A DNA stretch of 47,283 bases from Cellvibrionaceae bacterium AOL6 (GCA_003265435.1 NOXC01000024.1:1-47283), one strand, 5' to 3'. Positions 27,601 to 35,364 are shown, counted from the stretch's first letter. Notes: a model not told the origin generated them from the sequence alone. Numbers and translations are program-made.

Positions 27601-27844
27601 AAACTGGATTCCTGGAGGGGTGGTGGCGTCGTTCTGGGTGTCTCTGGCTAGTGCGATCGTTTACGGTTTGCTGTTCTCAACAGTGCTTACGCTCGCGGTG
27701 ACGCCGACCTTACTGGTACTCCCGTCAGAGCTAGGGCGCTTTCTGCAGCAATATCTCTGGCGTCCTTTACGTAGGGATTATTCGGATCACATCGCGTCCT
27801 TTGTGAAGCGTTTTCGGCGTTTGTTTCAGAAGAGGGCAGGCTAA
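24626..27844 (+). CDS. RND (AcrB/HAE-type) efflux pump
   Basis: 1072-aa inner membrane proton-driven exporter with 12 predicted helices and two large periplasmic domains. The helix-4 segment reads FGMLLALGMLIDGAIVITEF: one Asp is kept where many AcrB-like pumps have an Asp pair, as seen in the more distant MdtB/OqxB or CusA-like branches. The substrate cannot be told from sequence. The ATG at 24626 follows AAGGAG and overlaps the adaptor stop by one base; the next gene overlaps its stop in the same way, so the three form a tight operon. Confidence 0.92.
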   Translation: MGILSAAISRSRATLCVMLLIVIAGVASRVSMVIEASPNPSVPVVLVILMQDGASPEDGARLLVRPMEKELRTLEGLKEIRATSRESVSYIVVEFEADQDVRHALMEVRAAVDRGKSELPLDAEEPRVEEVSENEAPTIVLAVSGDVPERSIYQTAQLFKRQIEAIPDVLEVDMNGHREEMIEITISPSRLEHYGITSGELYQAIRGNNLLVPAGQIDTGSGRFAVKVPSLIETREDVYNLPIRSSGEATVVLGDVALVQRTFKDASAISTINGERAITLNVKKRTEANDIEVTRSVRALAATLQPEVPAGIELDFLMDQSDFSIGMVNEMQGNILTAMALVMVIIVGALGFRSGLLVGAGVPFSLLFSTIILYQLGYSFNFMVLFGMLLALGMLIDGAIVITEFADRKMAEGLSSKEAYIFSVRRMVWPVTASTSTTLAAFLPIMFWPGVAGEFMRYLPVTVFSVLVGSLLYALFFAPVVGALMGKKKVAANDDVSVKHIEDQKPESLPGVIGIYARFLSSVIHHPRAFFFGACFVLVAIFTSYSKFNAGVQFFVEAEQILGEVAVRAQGNLSVEEARELTREVERRVMNVEGVKVVYSIVSPGSPQQVGPRAPEKDQIATILVETYKPEDLGFSVFRIYTEIREVTRDLPGIYVNAAAMEGGPPVGKPIQIQLTGLNRDVLLEATRDLRTHLEESISGLRDVTDTTPLPGVEWAFEVDKARAARYNLDVAEIGNAIQLVTTGVKIGEYRPDDTDEELDIRVRFPEQYRGIKAMDRLKANTPSGPVALEGFATRVAEPRVDKVERVDGKEYTKVMADVQEGEVVDTKVREIKAWLEENPLPEGIEVSFRGANEEQEKSFAFLSVAFSLALFLMFILLVTQFNSFYQALLTLSSVILSTAGVLLGLMLTQTLFSVIMTGVGIVALAGIVVNNNIVLIDTFNYIRKENPALDVKDAAIAAATQRLRPVFLTTVTTILGLLPLALGVSIDLVDRNWIPGGVVASFWVSLASAIVYGLLFSTVLTLAVTPTLLVLPSELGRFLQQYLWRPLRRDYSDHIASFVKRFRRLFQKRAG

Positions 27845-28275
27845 TGCGAGTCTTTGTATTTGTGTGGACAGTGCTGTGGATTTTCCCGGCCATGCTGTCG
27901 ATTGCCGCTCTGGTGTTGGGGATGCCCTTATTGCTTTTGAACCTCCTCGGGCTGAAGCTGCTGTTGGTTTTGGCATTGGTTGTTGTTGGCTTTGCGGTAG
28001 TCGCTACCGCGATTGCGTGTTTAGTGGGCTATTTCCGTTATTGGTATTACAGCTGGCTTGCATGTTATGTCGTCACGTACTTTGTGCTGTTTGTACTCGG
28101 TTGCGTGCTGGCGGTGGCCTGTTTCCAGTTGCCTTTCACGCCGTCTGGGGCGCTGCCGTTAGTGCTATTGCTGGCTGCGGTATTACTCAATAAATTTGCG
28201 CTAGACTATATTCAGAAGGACGTGGTGCGTACTGCGTTTCGAGTGAATGAACATGCTGAGGCCGAGCCGGTCTAG
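27844..28275 (+). CDS. Small hydrophobic membrane protein
   Basis: 143-aa protein with about four transmembrane segments (8-30, 35-65, 73-98 and 100-118) and a short charged cytoplasmic tail (YIQKDVVRTAF...). I do not recognise the family. Its start codon overlaps the RND stop by one base, so it is translationally coupled and may be an accessory of the pump. Function is unknown. Confidence 0.75.
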   Translation: MRVFVFVWTVLWIFPAMLSIAALVLGMPLLLLNLLGLKLLLVLALVVVGFAVVATAIACLVGYFRYWYYSWLACYVVTYFVLFVLGCVLAVACFQLPFTPSGALPLVLLLAAVLLNKFALDYIQKDVVRTAFRVNEHAEAEPV

Positions 28276-28309
28276 TTCTAGATGCGTTACGACTTTGGGT
28301 GGCAAATAA

Positions 28310-28972
28310 ATGAGTGAGTCTGATGCTCGCGCCTTTGAAGAGCTGAACCTGCGGTTTGGTCAGACACTTCAGCTCCAAACCGACCCGGAGGCGGAGCGTT
28401 TGGATTGTGTGTTACTGGGCTGTTTGCCCGGTGAAACGGTTATTCTCTCTTTTACAGACGGCGAGGTGCCGGTATTGGAAGAGGGGCAACAGGTGTTTGT
28501 CAGAGCGTTAACCGCCAACGGTGTTGCGGTTTTTTCAACGCGCGTGCTTTTCCTTTCTGAGATGCCCTTGTTTCAGGTGTATCTCGATTACCCTGCTACG
28601 GTGAAGTACCGCGAGGTGCGAAATAACACGCGTGTGGAAGTGGTGCTACCAGTCCTGGCTTCCAGTTTGGAGGATCAGAGTCTATCTGGTATTGCCGGTA
28701 AGGTTTCCGATCTCAGCTTGGGCGGTGCGCAAGTGATGTTGTATGAAGACATCGGTGAGCCCGGTGATAGCATTCAAATAAAAACCAAGTTACGTGTCGC
28801 TGGCATTCACCGTATTACCGTGCTCGAGGCCATTGTTCGCCGAAAGCGAGTGGTCGATGGTGGCTGGGCCTATGGTTTGGAGTTCGAGCGTACAGAAGAG
28901 GAAGAGCTCCTTATTATGTTCGGCTTTATTTATCAAATGATGGTGTCCGGCAGTGCGCAAACCGTCTCTTAA
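28310..28972 (+). CDS. PilZ-domain protein with YcgR-like N-terminal domain
   Basis: 220-aa cytoplasmic protein that probably binds cyclic di-GMP. An N-terminal YcgR-like beta domain (about 15-95) is followed by PilZ (about 98-215). Both binding signatures are intact: RxxxR at R104-R108 (RNNTR) and DxSxxG at D134-G139 (DLSLGG). YcgR-type proteins slow flagellar rotation, but no flagellar gene is nearby, so the output may be different. It starts 34 bp after the small membrane protein gene and its end overlaps the next gene by 20 bp. Confidence 0.9.
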   Translation: MSESDARAFEELNLRFGQTLQLQTDPEAERLDCVLLGCLPGETVILSFTDGEVPVLEEGQQVFVRALTANGVAVFSTRVLFLSEMPLFQVYLDYPATVKYREVRNNTRVEVVLPVLASSLEDQSLSGIAGKVSDLSLGGAQVMLYEDIGEPGDSIQIKTKLRVAGIHRITVLEAIVRRKRVVDGGWAYGLEFERTEEEELLIMFGFIYQMMVSGSAQTVS

Positions 28973-29543
28973 GCTCGGTGTCCTCTCCTTGGGCCTGTCT
29001 GTTTCGTCTTTAGGGTTCGCGCTAGATGAGTCTCGTCTATGGTTGCCTAGCGAGTATGAGCGTTTATATCTGGACTTAAAGGCCTCGGCCGAAGCCGCTG
29101 AAGCCTTGGATCGCTGCGTGACGGTATTGAGAGGTACCCTCGACCTGCAGCAAAGCCGTGATGATGCGCCCGTCTTTCGAATTCAGTGTCGCCAAGCGAA
29201 TGGGCGTACCTACAACGAACTGGTGGACGGTGTGACGCATACTCCAATGACCACGGTGGCAGCGCTGCCACCCAGTGAAGAAGAGCTCGAAGCGCTAAAA
29301 GTCGAGCGTGAGGCCTTCTTTTTCGCTCAGTGCCGCCAGGCGGTATTGGCGTCTACCGACATGTTTCTGGAGAGGGTGTTTTTGACGGAATCGCCGCAGG
29401 CACAGGACTTCACGATGGAATCAGCTCGTTTCGACTTTGATTTTGATGCCGAAAACCTGGAAGGGGTCAGTCTCTCGTATAAGGCGATTTGCAGGGTGAA
29501 CCTGGATGAGGCTGCGCGGGTTGATGTGATGCCGAGACTGTAG
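28953..29543 (+). CDS. Uncharacterised exported protein overlapping the PilZ gene
   Basis: 196-aa protein with a signal peptide (about 1-23, ending GFA) and a GTG start at 28953, inside the PilZ gene and in another frame. The mature part has four cysteines (in DRCVTV, RIQCRQ, FAQCRQ and AICRV), which could form two disulfide bonds in the periplasm, plus a helical segment (PPSEEELEALKVEREAFFFA). No known domain was recognised. The overlap implies coupling with the PilZ protein. Confidence 0.75.
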   Translation: MRKPSLKLGVLSLGLSVSSLGFALDESRLWLPSEYERLYLDLKASAEAAEALDRCVTVLRGTLDLQQSRDDAPVFRIQCRQANGRTYNELVDGVTHTPMTTVAALPPSEEELEALKVEREAFFFAQCRQAVLASTDMFLERVFLTESPQAQDFTMESARFDFDFDAENLEGVSLSYKAICRVNLDEAARVDVMPRL

Positions 29544-29560
29544 CGATAGGAACGAGGTAA

Positions 29561-29590
29561 AAAAAAGCCGCGGATGACCGCGGCTTTTTT
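29561..29590. terminator. Bidirectional intrinsic terminator
   Basis: A 13-bp perfect stem (A6GCCGCGG 29561-29573, CCGCGGCT6 29578-29590) with an ATGA loop lies between the convergent exported-protein and AT-hook genes. A-run and T-run make it a strong terminator in both directions. Confidence 0.9.
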
Positions 29591-29609
29591 GTTTTTACAG
29601 CATGAAAGC

Positions 29610-30482
29610 TTACTTGGACGCCTTAGGCGGTCGACCGCGACGCTTAGGAGCTGCTTTCGCTGTGCTGGTGCTTGCAGCTGTTTTACGAGCGGCAGGTGCC
29701 TTGGCCGCGGCTTTAGGTGGGCGACCACGACGCTTAGGAGCCGCTTTTGCCGTGCTGGTAGCGGCCTTTTTAGCTGGCGCTTTCTTGGCCGCAGCTTTAG
29801 GAGGACGACCACGACGCTTAGGCGCTGCTTTTGCCGTACTGGTAGCGGCTTTTTTAGCTGGCGCTTTCTTGGGGGCGGCTTTCTTCACTGTGGCCTTTGC
29901 TTTGGCTTTCGCCTTGGCAGCGGCTTGCTTGGCTTTCGCTTTTGCAGTGGCAGCGGCCTTCTTCGCTTTTGCTTTGGCAGCAGCGGCGGCTTTACGCGCA
30001 CGTGCTTTCTCGGCGATAGCGGCTTTCTTGGCAGCTGCACGCTCAGCGGCGGCGGCTTTCTTGGCAGCGGCTTTTTCTGCAGCAGCGGCTTTCTTAGCAG
30101 CAGCAGCTTCTTGAGCGGCCACGGCTTTGTTCAGCGCTGTTGTAGCTTTGACTTCTGCCTTGATGGTGTTGAGTTCAGCTTTGGCGCTGGCGAGGTTCGC
30201 CTTTGCTTCAGTCGCTGCATCTCGAGCGGTTTTCGCCGCGGCGCGTGCTGCAGCCAATTGCTTGGCTTGTGCTGCGGTTTTCTTCTTCTTACTGATGGAT
30301 GAGACTTTTGCTGAGGCAGTTTTGACTTTCGCTGCTGCTTTTGTGGAAGCAGTGGTAGCTGTCGCGACCGCTTTTTCAGCTGCTTTTAACTTGTCGGTGC
30401 GTGCTTTTTCAAGCTTCGCCTTAAGCTGTTGCAGTTCTTTTTCAAGTGCTGCAACTGGATCTGTTGGTTTACGACCAGCCAT
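29610..30482 (-). CDS. AT-hook, histone H1/AlgP-like DNA-binding protein
   Basis: 290-aa, extremely Ala/Lys-rich basic protein. An N-terminal coiled coil (about 10-45, LEKELQQLKAKLEKAR) precedes a long lysine/alanine tail (about 45-215) like eukaryotic histone H1 and Pseudomonas AlgP. The C-terminus has three repeats of STAKAAPKRRGRPPK, each with an AT-hook core (RGRP) that grips the minor groove of AT-rich DNA. The coding DNA is correspondingly repetitive (29620-29880). ATG 30482 fits the family start MAGRKP; an in-frame GTG eight codons upstream (30506) is an alternative. The role is probably nucleoid compaction or regulation; target genes are unknown. Repeat number may vary between strains. 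Confidence 0.88.
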   Translation of the reverse strand: MAGRKPTDPVAALEKELQQLKAKLEKARTDKLKAAEKAVATATTASTKAAAKVKTASAKVSSISKKKKTAAQAKQLAAARAAAKTARDAATEAKANLASAKAELNTIKAEVKATTALNKAVAAQEAAAAKKAAAAEKAAAKKAAAAERAAAKKAAIAEKARARKAAAAAKAKAKKAAATAKAKAKQAAAKAKAKAKATVKKAAPKKAPAKKAATSTAKAAPKRRGRPPKAAAKKAPAKKAATSTAKAAPKRRGRPPKAAAKAPAARKTAASTSTAKAAPKRRGRPPKASK

Positions 30483-30917
30483 TAGAGTAACCCTTTTTTT
30501 ATTCACTCATGGAAGTTGTAGCACTACATTACGAAATAACAAGAAAAATTCAAGTTTTTTTAAGTATTTCCGGGGTTTAGGCTGCTGTTTTCTCGATTTT
30601 TAATCTTTTTTCGCTGCATTTTTTAAAAAAATGGGAAAAAAATACCCAAGCGGCCGAGTGTTTTTTCCGCTGGCAAAGGGGCGGGTGCGTTTTTTGGGGA
30701 GGGTTAATGATTTGCTGAACAGGCGTTTGAGTGTCGGTTTTTTTAACTCTTTTTTAGTGCATTGAATTGGTGGCGCGAAATTGATGCTCTTGTTTTTTGC
30801 TTGCTCTCGCGTATTTACTTGATACCGATTCTCGTCTTTTTGATGGCCGCGTCCTACGGAACTTTTTATCGAGGTTTTGGGATTCAACACTTTTCTGTAC
30901 GCCTGCATTCCGTTATG
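30483..30917. other. T-rich divergent intergenic region
   Basis: The region between the AT-hook gene and dinB is strongly T-rich on the plus strand, with several TTTTTT runs between 30605 and 30800. Curved, AT-rich DNA next to a gene for an AT-hook protein might allow autoregulation; that is speculation. No coding region was recognised. Confidence 0.4.
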
Positions 30918-30933
30918 CTGTATAAAAATACAG
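30918..30933. promoter_or_regulatory. LexA box upstream of dinB
   Basis: CTGTATAAAAATACAG matches the gammaproteobacterial SOS box CTGT-N8-ACAG exactly. It ends 18 bp before the GTG start of dinB, which supports both LexA control and that start. Confidence 0.9.
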
Positions 30934-30951
30934 TTGTGGGGTCTGTCAACG

Positions 30952-32031
30952 GTGTCCGATCGCAAGTTGATTCATATCGATGCGGATTGTTTTTTTGCCG
31001 CTGTCGAGATGCGCAGGCAGCCTCGGCTGTTGCATAAGCCCTTTGCCGTAGGTGGGTCACCAACGGGCAGGGGAGTGATTGCGACCTGTAATTACAGTGC
31101 CCGTGCCTATGGCGTAAGAAGTGCCATGTCTTCTGCGGAAGCACTTCGGCTTTGCCCTGACCTTCAGTTTGTCACGCCGGATATGGCGCTTTATCGCAAA
31201 GCGTCGGCCGAGATGTTTTCTCTTTTTGGTGAGTACAGCGATGTAGTGGATACCGTATCCATCGATGAGGCTTTTCTGGATGTGTCTGGCTCAGGGCTTT
31301 TTTCGGGAAGCGCAACCTGGATCGCGAAAGATTTACAGCGTCGAGTTAAAGAGGAGCTTGGACTCAGTGTGTCGGCCGGTGTGGCCCCAGTGAAGTTTCT
31401 TGCAAAAATAGCCAGCGATTGGAATAAGCCTCACGGATTGTTCACGATCGCGCCGGCCTCGGTGGAGCAGTTCATGCCCGCTTTGAATTTACGCCTTTTA
31501 CCTGGTGTGGGGACGAGGACCCATGAAAAGCTGACCCGACTTGGTTTGTTTTGTTGCGGTGATGTGCAGGCGGCGGACCCGGTGATGTTAGAAAGCCATT
31601 TTGGCAGCTTTGCAAAACGCTTGCGGGAAATGGCCTTTGGAAAAGATGACCGAGAGGTGGGCCAGTCTCGACAGAGAAAATCCATCAGTGTGGAGCATAC
31701 CTTTAATGAAGATGTGTCCGACTCCAGAGTGTTGGTTGGTCATTTAACGAATATGTTGCATGAATTGGAGCGTCGCCGGCAGTCTCGTCCAGAGCTGGCT
31801 CGTTTGCTTGTATCCAAACGCATTTTAAAATTGCGCTTCTCTGATTTCAGCAGTACCTCTATTGAGACAAAAATTCCAAGTTGTTCAGAGGTGGCGAAGT
31901 TGTGCGAGTTTGAACGGCTTGCCTATCTTGCGCGCCGTCGACACCCAGGAGCCGTCCGTTTGTTAGGTATTGGCTATAGATTTTCATCCGGCGATAGTTT
32001 TTCGCAACTGTCCCTGCCTCTCGCTGGTTGA
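30952..32031 (+). CDS. dinB: DNA polymerase IV
   Basis: 359-aa Y-family error-prone translesion polymerase. Catalytic motifs are present: HIDADCFFAAVEM (8-20) and DTVSIDEAFLDVS (about 98-110). The HhH region LRLLPGVGTRTHEKL and the little-finger domain follow. The C-terminus QLSLPL is a beta-clamp binding motif. I chose GTG 30952 because it gives the family start VSDRKLIHID, lies behind a GGGG ribosome-binding stretch and lies just downstream of a LexA box that upstream starts would overlap. Confidence 0.95.
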   Translation: MSDRKLIHIDADCFFAAVEMRRQPRLLHKPFAVGGSPTGRGVIATCNYSARAYGVRSAMSSAEALRLCPDLQFVTPDMALYRKASAEMFSLFGEYSDVVDTVSIDEAFLDVSGSGLFSGSATWIAKDLQRRVKEELGLSVSAGVAPVKFLAKIASDWNKPHGLFTIAPASVEQFMPALNLRLLPGVGTRTHEKLTRLGLFCCGDVQAADPVMLESHFGSFAKRLREMAFGKDDREVGQSRQRKSISVEHTFNEDVSDSRVLVGHLTNMLHELERRRQSRPELARLLVSKRILKLRFSDFSSTSIETKIPSCSEVAKLCEFERLAYLARRRHPGAVRLLGIGYRFSSGDSFSQLSLPLAG

Positions 32032-32100
32032 ATCTTGTACGTTTTTTATGTATTCACAAAATTTTTATGCGGGTTGGTGCTTTTGGTGTAGAATGCCGCC

Positions 32101-32240
32101 ATCCTGAAAGGTAGGATTGGGCTGTACGCTTGGCCTGCAAGCCAATAACGCAGGCCTCCCAGATAACGGTCCTGCCAGACAAGGGGTGGATCGGGCGCTT
32201 CGACCCGATATTCAAGCCCTTCGCTGACAGGTGCTGACCG
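32101..32240 (+). ncRNA. Candidate structured leader RNA upstream of exbD
   Basis: This 140-nt stretch folds in an ordered way. ATCCT/AGGAT (32101-32105, 32113-32117) and GGCCTGC/GCAGGCC (32132-32138, 32150-32156) form two hairpins. A long arm follows: CGGTCCTG (32167-32174) with CAG (32228-32230) and GACCG (32236-32240), then AAGGG (32181-32185) with CCCTT (32217-32221), then ATCGGG (32190-32195) with CCCGAT (32204-32209). TAGAATGCCGCC (32089-32100) just before resembles the -10 and GC-rich discriminator of stable-RNA promoters. It may be an exbD 5' leader or an independent RNA; no known family was recognised. Confidence 0.4.
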
Positions 32241-32267
32241 GATAACAAGATAATTGGAGAGCGAATT

Positions 32268-32687
32268 GTGAGTCGTAGAAGACGTCATAAGGTAGAAAGC
32301 GAAGACAAGGGCGAAATCGATCTGACCCCAATGCTTGACGTTGTGTTCATCATGTTGATCTTCTTCATCGTGACCGCGTCCTTTGTGCGTGAGAAGTCCC
32401 TGGGTGTGAATGTGCCCGAAAACAATGACGTCCCACCACCACCAGAAGATGCACCAAAGAATATCCTGATTCAGGTGAATTCCAACGATGAGATCTACAT
32501 TGATTCCCGTCGTGTCGATGTGCGAGCAGTGCGCTCTCTGATTGCTCAGAAGAAAGCAGAAAATCCCGAAGCGTCGGTGATTGTTCGCATGCACGAAGAG
32601 TCCACCGCGAACACCTATGTCGCGATCGCAGACTCCGCTCGTGAAGCTAAGATCTTCAACGTGTCCTTGGTGCCTTTCGCTGACTAA
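32268..32687 (+). CDS. exbD: Biopolymer transport protein ExbD
   Basis: 139-aa inner membrane protein with one N-terminal helix (about 20-42) carrying the essential Asp (D24 in LTPMLDVVF), followed by a periplasmic domain. ExbD with ExbB passes the proton-motive force to TonB. It starts with GTG (32268) after GGAGAG. No exbB or tonB gene is adjacent, which is unusual, because these genes normally come as a cluster. It lies behind a structured leader. A hairpin follows the stop. Confidence 0.93.
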   Translation: MSRRRRHKVESEDKGEIDLTPMLDVVFIMLIFFIVTASFVREKSLGVNVPENNDVPPPPEDAPKNILIQVNSNDEIYIDSRRVDVRAVRSLIAQKKAENPEASVIVRMHEESTANTYVAIADSAREAKIFNVSLVPFAD

Positions 32688-32697
32688 TGCACGTTCC

Positions 32698-32718
32698 AGC
32701 CGGGCGTTCCGCCCGGCT
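32698..32718 (+). terminator. Hairpin after exbD
   Basis: AGCCGGGCG and CGCCCGGCT form a perfect 9-bp stem with a TTC loop, 10 bp after the exbD stop. A T-run is lacking (CTTCCCCCTT follows), so termination may be partial. Confidence 0.6.
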
Positions 32719-32884
32719 GACTTCCCCCTTCTTTCTGCCTGATTTTCCCGAACGCTTTTCCCCCTCGCGTTTCACCTTTAGACTTTAAGCCCATTCCCTT
32801 TATGTGCTGCGTACGTATTTTGCTGCGCGTCGTTATGCCTTTTCCGTCTCAATCCTGACTTGCGTCCTTTTTGACTCTCATATA

Positions 32885-32900
32885 CTGTATATATAAACAG
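32885..32900. promoter_or_regulatory. LexA box upstream of the imuA-imuB-dnaE2 cassette
   Basis: CTGTATATATAAACAG matches CTGT-N8-ACAG exactly and is close to the ideal SOS box. It lies 36 bp before the imuA start and should control all three cassette genes. Confidence 0.93.
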
Positions 32901-32936
32901 TATTTTGCTGTATTTATGTTTTGATAAAGGTTGAGA

Positions 32937-33764
32937 ATGACGGTGTCTGACATACCCGAGAGCAAAGCCGGTCTAAAGTCGGGTTCCCCCTCCCTGGAGG
33001 CATTGTTACGCAGAAAAGATGTGTGGCGAGGGCATTCCCAGGCGTTTGTTGGGCAGAAGGCTTGGGATACCGGCCATGATGTACTCAATGCGTTACTGTT
33101 GCAGCGGGGTTGGCCGGAGTCGAACTTGATTGAGCTTGGCCAGAAGCACCTTGCCGGGACCTGGTTTTTACTTGCACCTGCTGCGTCCAGCTTGATTGGT
33201 ATGGCTGAGGCCTGTCGAGGTGTTTTAGTGCTGTTGAACCCCCCGGCTGAGCCTTATGCTGAGGGCTTAAGCCAGGCCGGTTTCGTGTTGGACCGCGTGC
33301 TGCTTGTGCAGACACGCAGTAAAAATGATTTTTTGGCCAGTTTTCTGGAGTTGGCGCGCTCTCCTGCCTGCCAGATGTTGATGGCCTGGCAACCCCGACA
33401 GCGTTTGAGTTATGCCGAGTTAAGAAAGTGCCAGCTAGCCGTTCAGGAGCAGGCCGGTCTGTATTTTTTGCTGCGCCATCATTCGGCTCTGTCTCAAAGC
33501 TCGCCCGCGTCGCTGAGGCTCAACATGCATGTTGAGGCACGCAGCTTACAGGTGGAACTGATCAAGCAGAGAGGCAAACTGCCAGGTGCGGCAGTGCATA
33601 TTCCGTTGCCGGATGCGTGGTTTAGTACGGGTGCTTATGCGGGGTTGATGCAGTCTTCCGATACGCCCCTGTATCAACAGGCGAATGCCACCCCTTGGCT
33701 ATCTAACAACGTATTGTCTCTTCGGCCTGCTTCAGGCCGGGCAGAGAAGCCGTCACGTGGCTGA
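32937..33764 (+). CDS. imuA: Mutagenesis protein ImuA (SulA/RecA-like)
   Basis: 275-aa RecA-like protein of the ImuA family, first member of the DNA-damage-inducible mutasome. The typical opening (LEALLRRKDVWRGHSQ, about 17-32) and the RecA-fold core with LLQRGWPESNLIEL are present; a classical Walker A motif is not evident, as in other members. ATG 32937 follows AAAGG with 6 bp spacing. Its stop overlaps the imuB start by one base. It supports translesion synthesis by ImuB and DnaE2. Confidence 0.9.
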   Translation: MTVSDIPESKAGLKSGSPSLEALLRRKDVWRGHSQAFVGQKAWDTGHDVLNALLLQRGWPESNLIELGQKHLAGTWFLLAPAASSLIGMAEACRGVLVLLNPPAEPYAEGLSQAGFVLDRVLLVQTRSKNDFLASFLELARSPACQMLMAWQPRQRLSYAELRKCQLAVQEQAGLYFLLRHHSALSQSSPASLRLNMHVEARSLQVELIKQRGKLPGAAVHIPLPDAWFSTGAYAGLMQSSDTPLYQQANATPWLSNNVLSLRPASGRAEKPSRG

Positions 33765-35323
33765 TGTCCACAATACGCTCGCCTTCTTCTCCCTCATGGT
33801 GGGGAGCGGTTCGTCTCCCTGCGTTGCCATTACAGGCGTTGGCTGTTGATGCGGACGAGGCCGTGCTGGTGGCCTCACCAAAACAAAAAGTCTTGTGTTG
33901 CACTCGCCGTTGCGAAGAGGAGGGTGTACTGCCGGGCATGCCGTTGAGCACCGCCCAGGTGTTGGTCGAGGCGCGCGTCTGTATGCGAGATATGAAAGCT
34001 GAGTCGGCCTTGCTCAGTGCTGTGTGTGAGCAGCTTTACGCCTTAACGCCGTATTTACAGCCTTTTTCTGCTCGTCCCGGTGACGAGATGAGTGCGGAGG
34101 GGCTTGTGTTGGAAATGTCGCGTAGCGTTCGCCTTTTCGGTGGCGAGGGGCCCTTGCTGGAGCGCTTGCTTTTACTGTTACGTAACACAGGGCTGCATTT
34201 TTGTTATGCCTCGGCGTACAGCGCTGAGGCAGCGTGGTTATTGAGTTATGCTCCAGAGTCCGAGCGCCGGAGCCAGCAGGATCATACCTCTTGGTTTGCC
34301 CATTGCGTGGAGCGGGTTTTGGCCATGCCGTTGGCGGCGGTAGATGTATTTCCTCAGCACATTGCCGCGCTTGAAGGTATGGGTTTTCAGTCGATGCGCG
34401 ACCTCTGGCGGCATTGGCAGGGTGATGGGCATCTGGCACTGCGCAAGCGCTTCGATACCGGTTTTATCGAATGGCTTCAGGCCGTGTTGCCACCGCGAGA
34501 AGAGGCGCAGCACGATTTATTCAGTGGGGTGCAGGCGCGACCGGCACCTGTTTATGAGCCGCGCCAGGATTATGAGGATGGGCTGCATTTCGATTACCCG
34601 ATCCCGACGGTGGAATTATTGCAGGCGCCGCTGAAAATGCTGTTGCAGAACCTCGGAGACTACCTGCTTGCGCGGCAATTGCAATGCAGTGGTGTGACCT
34701 GGGTCTTCAGCGATATTTACCACAACGAAGAGCGGCGCTCAGTGCGTTGTGTGCCTTTGCACCGCGATTGGCACCTGTTGTACGAATTGAGTGTGATTCA
34801 GCTTGAGCAAAGTGGTTTGCCATTTGAGGTGGATTATCTGGAGTTACGCGAGCCCTGTGTAAGCGCACTGCAGTCGCAAGGTCAGAGCCTACCTTTGACC
34901 TCGACCACACACGGTAATGCAGATCTGCAAAAGGCGCTGCAGCTGACAACCGCACGAATTCAAGCGCGAGTAGGAGAAAACAACGTGTTTAAAGTGAGTT
35001 ACCGGGATGATGCGATACCTGAACGTGCTACGGCGCGTGTTGCGGTTCATGAAGAAGCCGCGCAGGGGCCTGCACAGGGGCGTGATTATTTGACGCGCCC
35101 TGACTGGCTGTTCAATACCCCCATCGCCATTGGCGAACATCAGAATGCCTTGCAGTGGCACGGCCGTATTCAGTTGGTGAGAGGGCCGGAACGTATAGAG
35201 GGGCACTGGTGGGATACCCCGACCCTGCGCGACTACTACATCGCCGTACGCGAAGACCATGTGCGCTTATGGGTATTTCATGACCTGGATCGGCAGCGCT
35301 GGTATGTGCACGGCGTGTTTTAG
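33764..35323 (+). CDS. imuB: Mutasome subunit ImuB (Y-family polymerase-like)
   Basis: 519-aa Y-family-like protein that lacks the acidic catalytic residues of true polymerases: the N-terminal strand reads ALAVDADEAVLV and no SIDE motif occurs. It serves as the bridge between the beta clamp and DnaE2. A clamp-binding-like QHDLF lies at 249-253. The C-terminal region (about 330-519) is the partner-binding tail. The ATG shares one base with the imuA stop. Confidence 0.9.
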   Translation: MSTIRSPSSPSWWGAVRLPALPLQALAVDADEAVLVASPKQKVLCCTRRCEEEGVLPGMPLSTAQVLVEARVCMRDMKAESALLSAVCEQLYALTPYLQPFSARPGDEMSAEGLVLEMSRSVRLFGGEGPLLERLLLLLRNTGLHFCYASAYSAEAAWLLSYAPESERRSQQDHTSWFAHCVERVLAMPLAAVDVFPQHIAALEGMGFQSMRDLWRHWQGDGHLALRKRFDTGFIEWLQAVLPPREEAQHDLFSGVQARPAPVYEPRQDYEDGLHFDYPIPTVELLQAPLKMLLQNLGDYLLARQLQCSGVTWVFSDIYHNEERRSVRCVPLHRDWHLLYELSVIQLEQSGLPFEVDYLELREPCVSALQSQGQSLPLTSTTHGNADLQKALQLTTARIQARVGENNVFKVSYRDDAIPERATARVAVHEEAAQGPAQGRDYLTRPDWLFNTPIAIGEHQNALQWHGRIQLVRGPERIEGHWWDTPTLRDYYIAVREDHVRLWVFHDLDRQRWYVHGVF

Positions 35324-35364
35324 TTTGCTATCTGACAGTGTTCTGGTTGTGAGTGTGGACGAGT

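Noticed and set aside
29574-30302. Long plus-strand open frames opposite the AT-hook gene
   Set aside because: The repetitive, low-complexity translation is the expected by-product of the lysine/alanine-rich gene on the other strand.
32046-32594. Minus-strand coding region over the exbD leader
   Set aside because: The frame is antisense to exbD for most of its length and the remaining part is palindromic; the structured-RNA explanation fits better.
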